Source: Gari tellinella
Lineage: Eukaryota; Mollusca; Bivalvia; Cardiida; Psammobiidae
NCBI GenBank assembly: GCA_922989275.2
Contig: OV277869.1
Location: 24,376,189-24,440,188, forward strand
Reading direction: 5' to 3'
Length of the DNA: 64,000 nucleotides
Shown piece by piece: positions 24,090-35,842 of the stretch (its first letter is position 1; every line of letters starts with the position of its first letter). A program made the position numbers and the translations under genes. A model generated the notes under the pieces. That model made no database searches. It was given only the letters and a program-made list of their open reading frames with translations, and was not told where the DNA came from.

Positions 24090-26310
24090 AGTGTTTCAGA
24101 AACATGATCCTTGAGAACATTCTATGCATGGCCAGATTGCACAAATTCTGGATCTGATTTAGTTACTTTCTCTATAATACTATGATCCCTATTTAGATGT
24201 TATTTAAAGTTCCTTTTACCAATGTGATGGCACATGACCTCCCTTGCAATCATATGACGCTTATCGTCACTTCTCAGAGCAGCATCATAATCATATTGTC
24301 TTTATTGCTTCCATTGTTTCGCATTTTCCCGAATACTCCTTCTTTGATCGACCCCATGAGTTTGATAAGTTAAAATAGTTCATACCGGTTGGGGAATGTA
24401 ACATTGCCATACTGTCTCCGATAGTCAAAATTGCAATGCATCGGGCTCGAACAGCAGTGACATTGTTGTAGCAGCTCACATTATTTACTATGGAATCATT
24501 AAATGACGATGGAAGAATAATGGGCATATATTTCGAGACACTGCTTCTCTCTCGTCTGATAAAATTACATATTTTCTTTGTGCTCATGTCTTTTCATCAA
24601 AGATTTGACTTCAGTTAAGCACTGATTTTAGTCAGTGACCCAGACACACTTCCTCGGCTTATTGGTGCCCATCTTCGAATCTACATTGCACTTGTAAAAC
24701 AGGAAATACAGCTCCGTTTAAGGATGAGAGTTTCTCCTTATTGAGTCTGTTAAATTAGTAAAAGTGTATTTGGGCGCTTTTTGTACCATTTTTGTAGCCT
24801 TTCGCTACCGGAAGTCGGTCTTGCGGGCGAGCGGATATGCGTCTGGACGACACAGACTTTTTTCGTACGTGTTTATACTAGAACATTTATATAAAGGAAA
24901 TGTTGATATAAATTTGTATAATCCTTCATAGCGCAGTAAGTATAGCGGTTGACTATAGTGGTTGACTAGCAATCCAAAGGTCAAAGGTTCGAGACCCATC
25001 CGATCCCAAAAAAAATTTTTAGTGTCCGATTTATTGACTTGTCAATCCATAACGCAGTAATCAAGAGACATGTTATGTTAAGTCTTCGTTGATTAGTACT
25101 AGTGATGTTTACGGTCCAAGTATATGTCCACTTACCTGTACGTTTTAGTTAAATGACTTACAAGTCAATTAAATCGGTATACATGTAAACGATTTGATCG
25201 AACTATAAAGCCACACCTTGAAGCTTATCAATACGCTAACCTTTTCAAGATCGATATTGCCCATTATAATTATGTTCAAACAATATAATTAACCTTGTAT
25301 GCAAGTCCATGAATAAATAATAATGCATTTTAATGACAAAGTTTTAATTCTAAGGTAGGTAACTGTATCTAAACAACAAATATCCCACATTTTAATAAGA
25401 AAATATGTTATTACAACAAATCCTGACTGTAATATTTTCTAATTTTTTCAGACTGACTAGTTCATCAACCATATATTTGAATAAAATGAAAACAAATATA
25501 CATTGAATGAGTCAGTTTTTTGTAATTCAATTTTTTAGCATTTTGCAAAATTTAAATAGCTGATAATATCTTTCTGAACACCTTTATTCAAAATGTTTTT
25601 AGCTTTTCTTGTAATGAATGTTGTGGACTACTTATTGGGCGAGAATTATAGTCATTAGCTTTATTCATTTTTAAGAAAAATAAAATCATCAAAATTCTAG
25701 GTTTTTGTCAGAAAAAAGACCTTAAAGACAAACCACACGATAAATTTTGCCTATATTTACACACATTGTTTCTTAGGCTATTATCATTCTTCATGACAAT
25801 TTTCATAACAGTCGTATGGAAACTACGCGCATATGCGAAATACCTTAAGAGGTTAACTTAGATTTTACAAAATGAAATGACCTATGCTTGAAACACTTAT
25901 TAAACATCCTGCTTGATACCATGCTATGGTCAGGTTAGATGTATATTCTCCATTTATATACAGATTAATCAACAGAAAATAACAATTCCACTAACCCGCG
26001 AAAACTATTGACAAATATGTTTTCATGTATATTACACATCCTGCTACAAAAATAGGCTTTCATACAGTGCTACACATTTTATAAATTTATATTGATACTA
26101 AGAAATGATAAATTTGTTCAACATTTGTAAAGAAATATCCACTTTATTGGCACATATATCCTTATAGTTATCCATATCAGAAAAAATCAATCCTGACCAA
26201 ATAAACACTTTGATTGTATGGTGGTCAATACAGGCCACTAATTATCCTGTAAAAGCATTACAAACTTCAGCATTTATCAGTATGAACTATGTTTGGAAAG
26301 ACACACACAA
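24090..26310 (-). repeat. Right arm of the inverted duplication, inner part
   Basis: The reverse complement matches 20.15-21.44 kb. Its minus ORF at 24291-24587 (SKYMPIILPSSFND, CYNNVTAV) parallels the plus ORF at 21014-21268 (SGYSNVTAV) in the left arm; both look like eroded remains of one coding piece, product unknown. A tRNA-SINE-bearing insertion of about 1 kb (24.8-25.85 kb) interrupts this arm. Confidence 0.7.
24915..25015 (+). repeat. tRNA-derived SINE
   Basis: A-box-like GCGCAGTAAGTATAGCGG, anticodon-side GACTAGCAATCC and B box GGTTCGAGACC, followed by a poly(A)-rich stretch (CCCAAAAAAAAATTTTTAG). A duplicated GGTTGACTATAGTGGTTGAC disrupts the tRNA fold, so it is not a functional tRNA. 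Confidence 0.6.
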
Positions 26311-27449
26311 CAAGAGCCCCATGGGGCACATTTCGCTCACCTGAGAATAGCTGAAAACTTGAGATCATGATTTATGTACAGGACAGGGTCATTTTTTTAC
26401 CCGAGGAGCATTATTAAAATTGAACTATCTTGATAGAGGACCTGTAGATGATGCTTTATGCCAAATATCTAAGATCAGTGTACTAGGGTTTTAGAAAAAT
26501 TTTTTTTTATAAGTTTCCATTGAAAAAATCTATTTTTAGCTCCTGTGACCTACATATGCAACAGACTGGAACCATTTGAACAAAATTAGTAAAGAACATC
26601 TATCAGTGTCACCATGCCGAATATCAAAGCTCTGTCCATATTGGTTTCAGAGGAGAAGATGTTTGAAAATTTCACCATATAACTCAATGTAAAAATTTTA
26701 CCCCCGTGGTGCGGCCAATTTTGACCCCAGGGACATAATTGGAACAAACTTGATAAAGGACCCTATGTGCCATATATCTAAGGTATGGCCCTTGTAGTTT
26801 CAGACAAGAAGATTTTTTAAGTTTTCATTGAAAAATCTATTTCTAGCTCCGGTGACCTAGGTATGCAACCGACCAGAACCATTTGAACAAAATAGGTAAA
26901 GTACATCTAGAAGTGTCACCATGCCAAATATCAAAGCACTGGCCAAATTAGTTTCAGAGAAGAAGACGTTTGAAAATTTCACTATATAACTCTATGTAAA
27001 ACTGTGACCTCAGGGGTGGGGCCAATTTTGACTCCAGAGGCATAATTTGAACAAACTTGAAAGAAGACTTGTAGATGATGCTATGTGCCATATATCTAAG
27101 CTCTGGCTCTTGTAGTTTCAGACAAGAAGATTTTTTAAGATTCCCTTATTTTTTCACTTTGGTTGCCTTGGCAACCAGAGTTCTACATTGTTTTAATTCT
27201 TTGAACAAATTTGAAACAGCTTGACCCAAGAACATTCCTGTAAAGTTTGGTTGAAATCTGTCAAGCGGTATAGGAAATGGTTCAGTCTGCTTCATACTTA
27301 GAGAAACAGGATCTGGAGGTGATCCACTGACAGTTATGTAATTATGTCTGATGCCATATTTATACATATGTTTAATATTGGTTTTATCAGAGTTATCTGT
27401 ATGTCTTGTCATTTTTCTTGTCCAGGAGATAATCTAATTAAAAACCCAT

Positions 27450-27895
27450 TCCCCCATAAATACTGATGTTTGTTAACCCAATCACCCTATAAAAATATGC
27501 ATTTTTAGGTCTTTAATTTATTCCTCCACTAAAGAAAATAATTCTGCTTGATACAGTCATGAAAATGTAAGATAAGAAATAAGTTTCTATATTATAGTAG
27601 ATGGTAGCTTAAAGCAGTTTGAAAGTAAAGCGGGTGTGCCTTAACCCTTCCCCACATAGAAGCGCCTTTTAGCACATTTAATTTATTCATCCAATGAAGA
27701 AAATAGTTCCCATCTTACAGTCATGAAAATGAACTCTAAGAAATATTTTCTTAATTCTAGAAGATAAAAGCTTAAAACAGGCTGAATTTAAAGCAGAATT
27801 TACCTTAAGGCACATTCTGCTTTACTTTCAACCTGCTTTAAGTTGTCATATACCTTTTCTAAACTTTAGCAGACAGCATGTCCAGCAGACAGTTC
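27450..27895. mobile_element. Nested TTAA-type MITEs
   Basis: One family copy (TTTAATTTATTCCTCCACTA, AGCTTAAAGCAGTTTGAAAG) is interrupted at GTGCCTTAA by a second copy (CCCTTCCCCACATAGAAGCG to CCTTAAGGCACATTCTGCTT). The interruption is at the palindromic TTAA centre, as at 58.0 and 61.3 kb. Confidence 0.6.
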
Positions 27896-28069
27896 TGTTG
27901 GTGTACAACAGCTGACCTGAGGTCAGTTATGCAATTCTGCCACTAGCTGGAAACTTAACTCTTATAATGCTGAATTGATGTCTGCTATACATATTGTAAC
28001 GTGAATTTTGCAAAGCAAATCATACCTTACATTTTCTAAATTAAAAAAACTATGTAAGTAAATGGCAAA

Positions 28070-28140
28070 TAGTTTGGAGCCAGATTAGATGCAGCATAAT
28101 GTAGCATCTGACCTGGATCCAAACTGTTTGCAAATATAGG
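28070..28140. repeat. Foldback repeat copy
   Basis: TTTGGAGCCAGATTAGATGC, GCATAATGTAGCATCTGACC and GGATCCAAACTGTTTGCAAA form the usual hairpin of this family, with several stem mismatches. Confidence 0.6.
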
Positions 28141-28607
28141 TGATTTAGTATAAGGGTGCTTGAAATCCTGCTTAAACCTCCAGTAAAACAGTATAACCTG
28201 AATAAAGCGGCAATGAATCCTGCATAAAGCGGCAATGAAAAAATCCCTATGGTGAATCCCTATGGTCAGTTTTAGTTTTGATATTAACAATTTTGAGAGA
28301 GAATCACCAGGAGATACTAAAAACAAATATCAAAACTGTGGGCCTAGCAGTTTTTTACAAGAAGATTGTTTAAAGTTTTTCACTTTTTTAAATAAATTAC
28401 AATAAGTAGTCCACTTCAAAGTTTCATTTTAACAATTTCTGTAGAGAAGCATCCAAGGAACACGGTGAGCATTTTAGTTTTCCCCTCAGACTCACGGTTT
28501 CAGAGGAGATGTCGCTTGAAGTAAATTTGAACGGACGGACAGACGGACGACGGACGGCGGGCGATCACAACAGCTCACCTTGAGCCTTCGGCTCAGGTGA
28601 GCTAAAA

Positions 28608-29560
28608 ATTATTTGTATAATCTGGCAAATCAAGAAAATGGCAAATTAAGAAAATTTATAATAGTAGAAATTAGTAAAAAGGTATAAAGGGAAGCCATTT
28701 TGGATAATATCAGCACTAGGGGACAGGAACCAATCTAAATAAAAACTTACCGGATTTGTCAGTTAATGTTCGATAAGACTCAACTAAAATTGTTTATATA
28801 AGTATCAGTTACAGTCAATAAAAATAGTCGAATTGCTCGAACAGCTTAATTGTTACTATAAATAGCCATTTGGCAGCCATTTTGATTTATAATGGGTCGG
28901 AATTTATTCTAAAACATTTTCAAAATATGTATTTGGGGAAACCTCTCGAATAATTGCTTACAAAATACCATTTTAAATCTCTAACAAATGAAATGAAAGC
29001 CCTAATGAAGAAAATTTATGTGATTAGAAATTAATGAGATAGGTATATACAACGGCCATTTTGGATTATTTCAGCACTGGATGACAGGAAACAAATCAAA
29101 ATCAAGGCTAGTATGATTTCTTAGTTAATGTTCAATACGAATTAACTAAAATTGTTCCGTATGAGTATAAATTGTAGTCATTATAAGTAATATTATTGCT
29201 TGAAAATCTTAAATGTTACTATAAATAGCCATTTTGGCGGCCATTTTGGATTTCAACGAGTCTGAAACTATCCTAAAACATTTTCAAAATTTGTATCTAG
29301 GTAAACTATATTGATAATTGTTGACAAAATACCATTTTTAAATCTCTAACGCATGAAATAAAAGCCCAATAAGAATGTCAGTTTTTGCATAAAAATCCAA
29401 GGGGAGACAACTTAAACCTCAATTATCTTCCCTTATCACTACCTAAATACGCGTCAGACGATTGTTTCCAAACTCCTGAGGAAATATGCTATAAGATGGT
29501 ACCAAAAGATTGTATGGTCCTTTCACCGCAAATAAAAGTGGTCTACAGCTTAGAATATCT
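28608..29560 (-). repeat. Right arm of the inverted duplication, outer part
   Basis: The reverse complement matches 19.23-20.15 kb: GGGGAGACAACTTAAACCTC, TACGCGTCAGACGATTGTTT and GATGGTACCAAAAGATTGTA appear in mirrored order. Two sub-blocks (about 28.67-29.0 and 29.0-29.35 kb), each with AAAATAGCC-like and CCATTTTGGAT-type segments, mirror two tandem sub-blocks in the left arm, so the tandem repeat predates the inversion. Confidence 0.75.
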
Positions 29561-30325
29561 ACTATACTAGAATTATGAGGTTTTATTCAAAAATTGTTTA
29601 CTTGTTATACTACAATTTTGAATGGATTTAGATTAAAACGGGTGAAACAGAACTTTAGGTAAAGCTATCAGGCTTCAGTACAACAGGTGAGCGATATCAG
29701 GACCTTCAGGCCCTCTTGCTTGTGTTGCAGTGCCGTAAAATCCATCTCATCCATCCATCAATCTAATATTTAATCTTATTCATGAGAATTTCTTGTTGAA
29801 CATCTGCATTAGTTTCCTTTTTATCGTCCTTGTTTGGAATGTTTGAGCGCTCTCTGAAGGACCTTTTCTATCTATATGTTAACATGTTCATTAGCACATG
29901 GCTTGGAGCTCTCGGCCAATCAGATGCCTCAAAAACCTGTGAATATATCGTTTATTTCAACAAACCATGGAATAACTAACAAACTGTTCACTTATTCCTC
30001 GCTTCCGTCATCTCAAGGCAATTTGACGTCACAATTCTAAAAACAGCTGAGGTCAGAGGTGAACTGCACACGCTTCATGACGTTATATTATGTACAGTGA
30101 GACCTAGACTTTAAAGACAATTACTAATTAATTGTGCTAACATATAGAGCTTCAATAAGCGTTATTTATGTTGGTGTTTAAGCATGCTGAATGTCTCAAA
30201 CTTATCATTTGAAATAACCTTCAATTTTAGTAAAATATTACAAACAAAATGACTTTTTCGTCTAAAACAGAAATCAGAAACGAATGGTTTTCTTGTTTTC
30301 CTCGAGCCCAAGCCAGTGCTAAATA
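29561..30325. other. Gene-free stretch with a repeat tail
   Basis: Contains the tail of an AGCTCACC-type element (GGTGAGCGATATCAGGACCT, GGCCCTCTTG at 29685-29715). The remainder is unassigned. Confidence 0.4.
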
Positions 30326-30425
30326 GGTTAGACCATGGTTGCGCGCGAATAAACGACATAGTTCTCGGGGGCTACGCCCCCTCGAACTATATCGTTTATT
30401 CGCTTGCAACCATGGTCTAACCTAT
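30325..30425. mobile_element. Near-perfect palindrome, about 48-bp arms
   Basis: TAGGTTAGACCATGGTTGC at the left and GCAACCATGGTCTAACCTA at the right. Inner stem pairs include GCGAATAAACGA with TCGTTTATTCGC and CTCGGGGGC with GCCCCCTCG around a three-base loop. A foldback-type element. Confidence 0.75.
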
Positions 30426-30651
30426 ACCTATACTTGTACAATAGAAATACAATGATGTCGTCAAGGTAAGTGGTCCAAACTACTTTGGCTTGTTTTCCCT
30501 GGACCATACGCTCAAATGTCTGTGTGGTGTTCAGTTACACACTGTTTACTGTTAAGGTTAGCAGTTTGTGCCCCGTGTGCAGCGTGCAGAGTACAGTAGA
30601 GATAACGTTTTCTTTCAAAATAACCGCGTTTACGCTTCAACTATTATTTTT

Positions 30652-30728
30652 CATTGCAAACAGTTTGGAGTCAGATCAGACGCCGGGTAAACCGGCGTCT
30701 GATCAGGCTCCAAATTGTTTGACACTCA
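30652..30728. repeat. Foldback repeat (TTTGGAG / GACGCC)
   Basis: CAAACAGTTTGGAGTCAGATC with GACGCCGGGTAAACCGGCGTC and GATCAGGCTCCAAATTGTTTG form a compact hairpin, one of the better-preserved family members. Confidence 0.7.
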
Positions 30729-31192
30729 GAATAAAAATTGATAGTCAGAATTGTTAAAATGTTGTTATTTTCTATATTTCATTGCAATGCGTTTGCGTTT
30801 GAACGGAAGAGTAGCGTTTTCTTCACTGTATTTCAGACCGGTACCCAACTCGTAATTGATGGCCATCGACGGCCATCGATTTCTTTACTGAACTCATCAC
30901 TGTTAGTGATGTGACGTTTTTTAACTAATCACAGCCGTGTTTACATCCATGAAGTATAATAATAATCATCAAAGTTTTTTTTTAAAATGTTTTATTGTAA
31001 TCTGAGTACACATTCTGTTATTGATTTCTATATATGTAGTATGTATCATGAGAACTCATTGTATGGTATTAAACCACCATGATCTTTTACTTAGTACAGA
31101 GAAACATCCGAAAACCAACTATCTCAGGACTGAGCGAGAAGTGTCGGATTTCAGAGGTTTCAAGTTTCTGAAATGTACACATATATATTTAT

Positions 31193-31288
31193 TTAAGGAG
31201 GAATAATTCGAATATTTATTGTGTTCACGGAATTATGAGAAAAAAAAATCCATGAACACAATAAATATCCGAATTATTCCTTATAACT
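31193..31288. mobile_element. Palindromic foldback around ATTATTCC
   Basis: AAGGAGGAATAATTCGAATA and TTTATTGTGTTCACGGA pair with TCCATGAACACAATAAA and TATCCGAATTATTCCTTA. Arms are about 37 bp with few mismatches and a loop of A residues. Confidence 0.7.
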
Positions 31289-31535
31289 TAATACCACTTC
31301 TGAATTTAAGAAAGAAATTAAATAGAGAATCTGACACGAGCGTGCATAATTAAACACTTTTAAGCCGTAGGTTATAGTCCCTCCGCCTTATATATTTAGC
31401 GCCAAAACGCGACGTTGTTTTCTGGCAACGTCGTTGTCAATGACATCATTTAGCGTCCTACTTCATGCAGCGCTTTTGCGGATCAGTTGGACAAAGATAT
31501 ATAGGATCTGTCTCGAGTCGATGTTTAAGACAAGC

Positions 31536-31649
31536 ATTTTTTGGAACCCCGGTGACGTCAAAACGCCGTTATAAATAGTGACGTTATAGTGACGTCATCA
31601 AAGTGATCTTACACATGTTGGAGATAAGGATATTTGTCATCGTTGTTCG
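31536..31649 (+). repeat. 114-bp direct repeat, copy 1, with CRE-like sites
   Basis: Matches 31817-31930 base for base by eye. It carries GGTGACGTCAAAACG and GTGACGTCATCAAAG, two TGACGTCA-type palindromes (the consensus CREB/ATF site), plus a TAGTGACGTTATAG half-site. Confidence 0.85.
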
Positions 31650-31816
31650 TTGTACTCAAACGAGTCTAGAATTGAAATGTTATTATGCGAGCCTTGGCGA
31701 GCTTAATAACTTTTCTACTCTAGACGAGTTTGAGACCAACTTGTCTTAAACATCGACGAATGACAGATTCTTTTTCTCACATTACCAACGATTTAAGCTA
31801 TTGTTAAGCAATATGA
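31650..31816. repeat. Foldback between the 114-bp repeats
   Basis: ACTCAAACGAGTCTAGA pairs with TCTAGACGAGTTTGAG. The wider symmetry GTCGATGTTTAAGACAAG (31517-31534) / CTTGTCTTAAACATCGAC (31740-31757) spans copy 1. Related to the foldbacks at 8.8 and 56.8 kb. Confidence 0.6.
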
Positions 31817-31930
31817 ATTTTTTGGAACCCCGGTGACGTCAAAACGCCGTTATAAATAGTGACGTTATAGTGACGTCATCAAAGTGATCTTACACATGTT
31901 GGAGATAAGGATATTTGTCATCGTTGTTCG
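31817..31930 (+). repeat. 114-bp direct repeat, copy 2, with CRE-like sites
   Basis: Identical to 31536-31649 by eye; see that entry. Confidence 0.85.
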
Positions 31931-33004
31931 CTATAGAAAACAGGGATAGTTACGTGAAAATAGTAGTTCCGACAAGGCATGGACATTTTTATTCTTATCG
32001 TAAGAAGTTTTGCAACTGATTCATTTCATGGTATTCCTTAGTTCTAACCTAATTGTTACTACTTTCATAACATCTATTTTTTAATAGTTAGATAGATATT
32101 TGACAAGTTGAAGTCATTCCTTCCCTTGAATTGGCTTATAACCAACCATTTTACTCGTAATTGTATATAAGAAATCTTTTATTGCTTTTTCAGTAAAACA
32201 TAAGTAGATCTATCTGTATGTCCTTATCCATTGTGTTTTCAACTGATCACCCATAAAAGTCTCATGCATGTGCGTTACCTTGAAATTACTCATAACTCAT
32301 GCGTTACTCATGCATTACCTTGAAACAGGATCAGTTCACTTTTCAGAGGTAGCATTACACGGGAAATGTCTTACTTGTTCTGAAAACTTTGTGCGGTTTC
32401 CGAAATATATAGGTCGTCGGCTCATACAGGTGTCTGCTATCTATACAGAAATAAGAACAATGTATTTTGGCTCAATTAGTTTGCTCGGTTTTCAAAGGTT
32501 TTCGATTTTCAGAGGTACGATTTCCGAGGTTTCACTGTAATTCTGTTTTTTGAATTCCTTTTCATGTTTTTTCTATTAATGAACAAACAATATCAGAAAG
32601 TTTTCTACATCCTTAAAAGTGGTTGTGTAAAGACTAAAGTAGACTGAAAGTAAAGCAAAAAGGTTTCAAAGTAGCGTTTTGTTTTCTTGCCATTATGCTC
32701 GAAGCATCTGTCTTAAACAGTGAAAGGGTTTATTCCCTAACAAGATTCAAGATTTCTTTATTCAGTAATGTAAACACATAGTGTTTCTTATTACATCAAC
32801 ATAATCATAGTCACATGCCAAGAACGTCATAACAATCCTTATTTGCATTAACATATGTACAAGATACGATAAGTGGACACACACTTTAGTTATCATAGTA
32901 AAGGCTAACATAGCTCTTTATATGCTGACGAACAGACGAGTAATGGTATAGCTGAGCTATACAGAGCTGAATACAACAAGGCATAGCAGACGATACAAAT
33001 ACCC
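31931..33004. other. Gene-free stretch
   Basis: No supported gene. ATTCAAGATTTCTTTATTCAG at about 32744 and the following 100 bp look like a retroposon tail, unproven. The end near 32515-32540 (GAGGTTTCACTGTAA) resembles a pogo-type terminus without a partner. Confidence 0.35.
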
Positions 33005-33310
33005 TCGCCGAGTTTATTTATAGTTACAATGACCTAGTTTGGGACCGCAAATAACCACAGGATGTGGAGACGCTAACTTGTACCAGAGGTGATGTCTGTG
33101 AACATGTGCGTGAGTTTTCATGGGAATCGGACAAAAATTGAAGTCTGTAGAAAATCTGTAAATTTCTATTTATAGTTGCAGTGACCTAGTTTTTTACCTC
33201 AGGAAGTGGAAGACGCGCACTCAAACAAGAGGTATTTAAAAATGTGTGTGAAGTTTCATGATAATCAGACAAGAAATGAAGCTTGTAGAGAGATGACGTC
33301 GTCGGGCTAT
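33005..33310. repeat. Two tandem units, about 155-bp period
   Basis: TTTATAGTTACAATGACCTAG at 33017 and TTTATAGTTGCAGTGACCTAG at 33171 start units that share CATG-AATC-GACAA-AATGAAG spacing. Followed by an (ACAT)n microsatellite at about 33318-33352. Confidence 0.6.
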
Positions 33311-33404
33311 ATTCAAACACACATACATACATACATACACACATACGTGCGGGCAGATCCCTATATATCCTCGACGACTCGTCGCGAGGGTATAAATAAA
33401 TAAA

Positions 33405-34185
33405 AAATCTCTTATTTTGGACAACACCTTTCCATTCAAGCAAAACGTTTTACCCAAGTGACCTTGAGTTTGAACTAAAGATCCACGTTTATGACCGGCG
33501 GGTGTGTTCCAGTGGTAGCACACTCGACTGTGGTACCAGGGGTCGTGAGTTATATCCAAGTCCTTCGGATGAGACTTTATAAAACGAGGTCTGACGAATG
33601 AGTGCCTCGCACTAGATTTCCAAAGAACCAGAGAACTCTGTCGATAATAGGAATAGGGCATCAAGTCCGGGTTTTCTGTATCCGCTTCCTGCCTTGTGGG
33701 GCATCCAATTAGCTCATAAATGGCAGAAACGGACGTTAACAAACAAAACCGAACCAACCGCATTTAGGTTTCGAAATCTGAGTCTAGGTTTGGAAAAATG
33801 CATATAACCAATTTTACCTATGAGGTGGTACTTCGTTTTTTGTTTTAAATGTGTATATGGACAAGGCCTTTCCATGCACCTACAAAGTTTGACCCCATTT
33901 ACCTTGACCTTGAACTAAAGGCCCTCGTTTAGGTTTCGAAAAGTATTGATAATTCCCATGTCAATAAGGTATTGTTTTGGTATGCATTATGCATGTGAAT
34001 ATTGACAATACCTTTCCAGGCCTTTTAAACTCGTCATTGACCCCAGTGACCTTGACCTTAAACTTAGGGCCCGCGTCTATTTTTCGAAATCTGCATTTAC
34101 GTTTCGTGAAAATGCGTATCACTCCCATGTCCCTTTAGGTATTGCTTTAATTTTTGATATGCATGTGTATCTGCTTATACAATTT
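33405..34185. repeat. GTGACCTTGACCTTGAACT-type tandem units with inserted SINE
   Basis: CCTTTCCATTCAAGC and TGACCTTGAGTTTGAACTAAA (about 33428), CCTTTCCATGCACC and TACCTTGACCTTGAACTAAA (about 33875), and CCTTTCCAGGCC and TGACCTTGACCTTAAACTTA (about 34013) mark three units. A tRNA-like segment (33497-33545, GTTCCAGTGGTAGCACACTC) interrupts the first and runs on to about 33760. Confidence 0.6.
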
Positions 34186-34605
34186 CGAAATGCGCCGCTA
34201 GCAAGCCTTGTTCTGTCTCGATTAGAATTGGTTGCGGAGAAATGGCGCGCCATTCATGGCGGACATGCTTAGTGGCCATGTGCGTTTTTTTATAAGTGAA
34301 GTATCCTGAAGCTATATTTAAAAATGCAACGAAGTGTGGAAATATATTGATAGAGCCAACTACCGACGAGTGAATTTGTATGTACTAAACTAAACCTTTT
34401 TTGTTTTTTTTATCCTGGTCGAAATTGCTTAGTAGTGTTATGTAACGAAGCCGAGTTTCAATGGTTTTTACAGCTACCTTACCGACGTACGTACATAACC
34501 ATCTGTGCCCTCAAAATGGAAATTGAATTAAACTAAAATACCAACTGGCGAGGCGTGACAATATAATCGGAATCGGAATTTTTCTTTTAGTCTAAATGTA
34601 CTTAC

Positions 34606-34819
34606 TTTCCCTCTCTGTCATAATTTCTTTGATAGTGGTCTTCTGTTCTTCTAAAGAGGCAACCAACTCTTTTATCTGTTTATCGAGGTCTACAATTTTG
34701 CTCATCATCTTAAAGTCGTAGTCAAACTTGGACACGCATGTAGGTTCTTCTACGATTGATGCATGTGCCCCCATGTAAATGACAAGTAACATAGCCGTTA
34801 TATGTGACATCCAAGCCAT
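34606..34819 (-). CDS. Gene A exon 1: signal peptide and coiled coil
   Basis: First coding exon of a secreted short-chain collagen C4-like protein. The ATG at 34819-34817 opens a hydrophobic signal peptide (MAWMSHITAMLLVIYMGAHA) with likely cleavage near residue 20. A mature start IVEEPTCVSKFDYDFKM follows, then a heptad-like helix (IVDLDKQIKELVASLEEQ, about residues 40-70) that could drive oligomerisation. The exon ends after one base of a codon at a consensus donor, A|GTAAGT. That base joins exon 2's leading AC to give Asn, so phases agree. The closest copy is 55959-56172. Flanks on both sides are also homologous, so promoter and exon were duplicated together. Assigned to gene A by order; transcript evidence is lacking. 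Confidence 0.82.
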
Positions 34820-35485
34820 TTTGTTTCAAATCACGTTTCACGATATATCTGCGTTGATTCACGTAGTGAGTTAAAACTGATTTGTATGTTATTCCGTATA
34901 TGCAGTTGCTAAGTATGATCAATTTATTGGATTTCAGACAAACAGGTACGCTATTTTTGGCTAACGTTGATTAACCTTAAGCACGCTGTGAAAATTGCGT
35001 CCACTGAATTTGACGTCTGCAGGAATTCTCAGATGCTATTTATCTTCAGCTTTCGTTCAGAAACATATCCCCAGACTGCCAAAATCGTTTGGGACCTGAT
35101 GTAATGCTGAGTTTCTAGACGCCTCATTTGGATCCAGACAAATAACTACAGTTACCACAGATTTGTCGGCAACATTCAGACAATTAGCAAAACCACACTA
35201 TTTTCAAGTATTTTGAGTGTTTGATCAGTTAATATAGTTATCTACGTTTAGCGTGTTTCGAAAGCTTAGCAAATATCATGTACAAACACAAAAATGGTAA
35301 ACATGACAGAATGTACCCTTCAATGCAGACAAGAAGAAATACATGTACAGCCTTATCCCTCGTTCCCTGGTAAACTTGCTATGGAAACCACTGTTGTTAA
35401 TCACACATGCGATATGTGTATGTTGACAAGGCCCTATGCATATAAAGCGTTTAAGTTGGGTCTGATGTCAGTCGCAAGAATTTGA
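34820..35485 (-). promoter_or_regulatory. Conserved 5' flank of gene A
   Basis: Matches 56173-56700 upstream of gene C exon 1. Segments such as CTTATCCCTCG, CTTGCTATGGAAACCACT and GTTAATCACACATGCGATAT (35345-35415 and 56605-56675) are nearly unchanged while intervening DNA has drifted. This is the expected position of promoter and 5' UTR, but no core promoter element is certain. Confidence 0.45.
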
Positions 35486-35842
35486 TTAGTCAGATTTGAG
35501 CATATGCTCAAATCTGACCAAACAAAAGCTTGAGAACATATCAGAATAAACTCAAACGCTTTATAAGCATGGACCCAGATGTCGGAGACAATAGAAGCTG
35601 TCGACTCAAAGGCGTTATCTTATAAGAAGAACACGTAGCCAGATACATTGTATATAGTTTATAGTAATAAATCAGCTAGGTTTGTATATTACATCCTGTC
35701 ATTACAGTCAATCAAACATTTTGTTTCCTGTGTTTCAGTAGGCGGATGAATGATACACCAGGGTAATATTGCAAAAGCTATAACTATTTCTTAAAATAAC
35801 TGAAACTCCTAGTTACTCGTAGTCTGCTCAAATTCAAGACAG

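Larger units (their letters stand above)
26316..28607 (-). repeat. AGCTCACCTGAG-type repeat, minus orientation
   Basis: The head hairpin AGCTCACCTTGAGCC / TTCGGCTCAGGTGAGCT is at 28575-28607 and the tail GAGCCCCATGGGGCACATTT at 26315. Body units match the 1.3-3.9 kb element (GGCCAATTTTGACCCCAGG, TGTAGTTTCAGACAAGAAGA). It is inserted in the right arm of the inverted duplication and is itself invaded by TTAA-MITE sequence at about 27450-27895. Confidence 0.75.
18067..34605 (-). other. Gene A intron 1 (16.5 kb, repeat-filled)
   Basis: If exon 1 at 34606-34819 is the partner of exon 2 at 17995-18066, this intron holds the inverted duplication, the retroelement and several repeat elements listed separately. 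Exon 1 belongs here by position: no other exon 1 lies between 15 and 55 kb, and its donor phase fits. The length is unusual beside the 2.1-kb counterpart in gene C. Confidence 0.55.

Noticed and set aside
33236..33763. 175-codon minus-strand ORF
   Set aside because: It spans a microsatellite, a tandem repeat and a tRNA-derived SINE. The peptide is a composite of those, not a gene.
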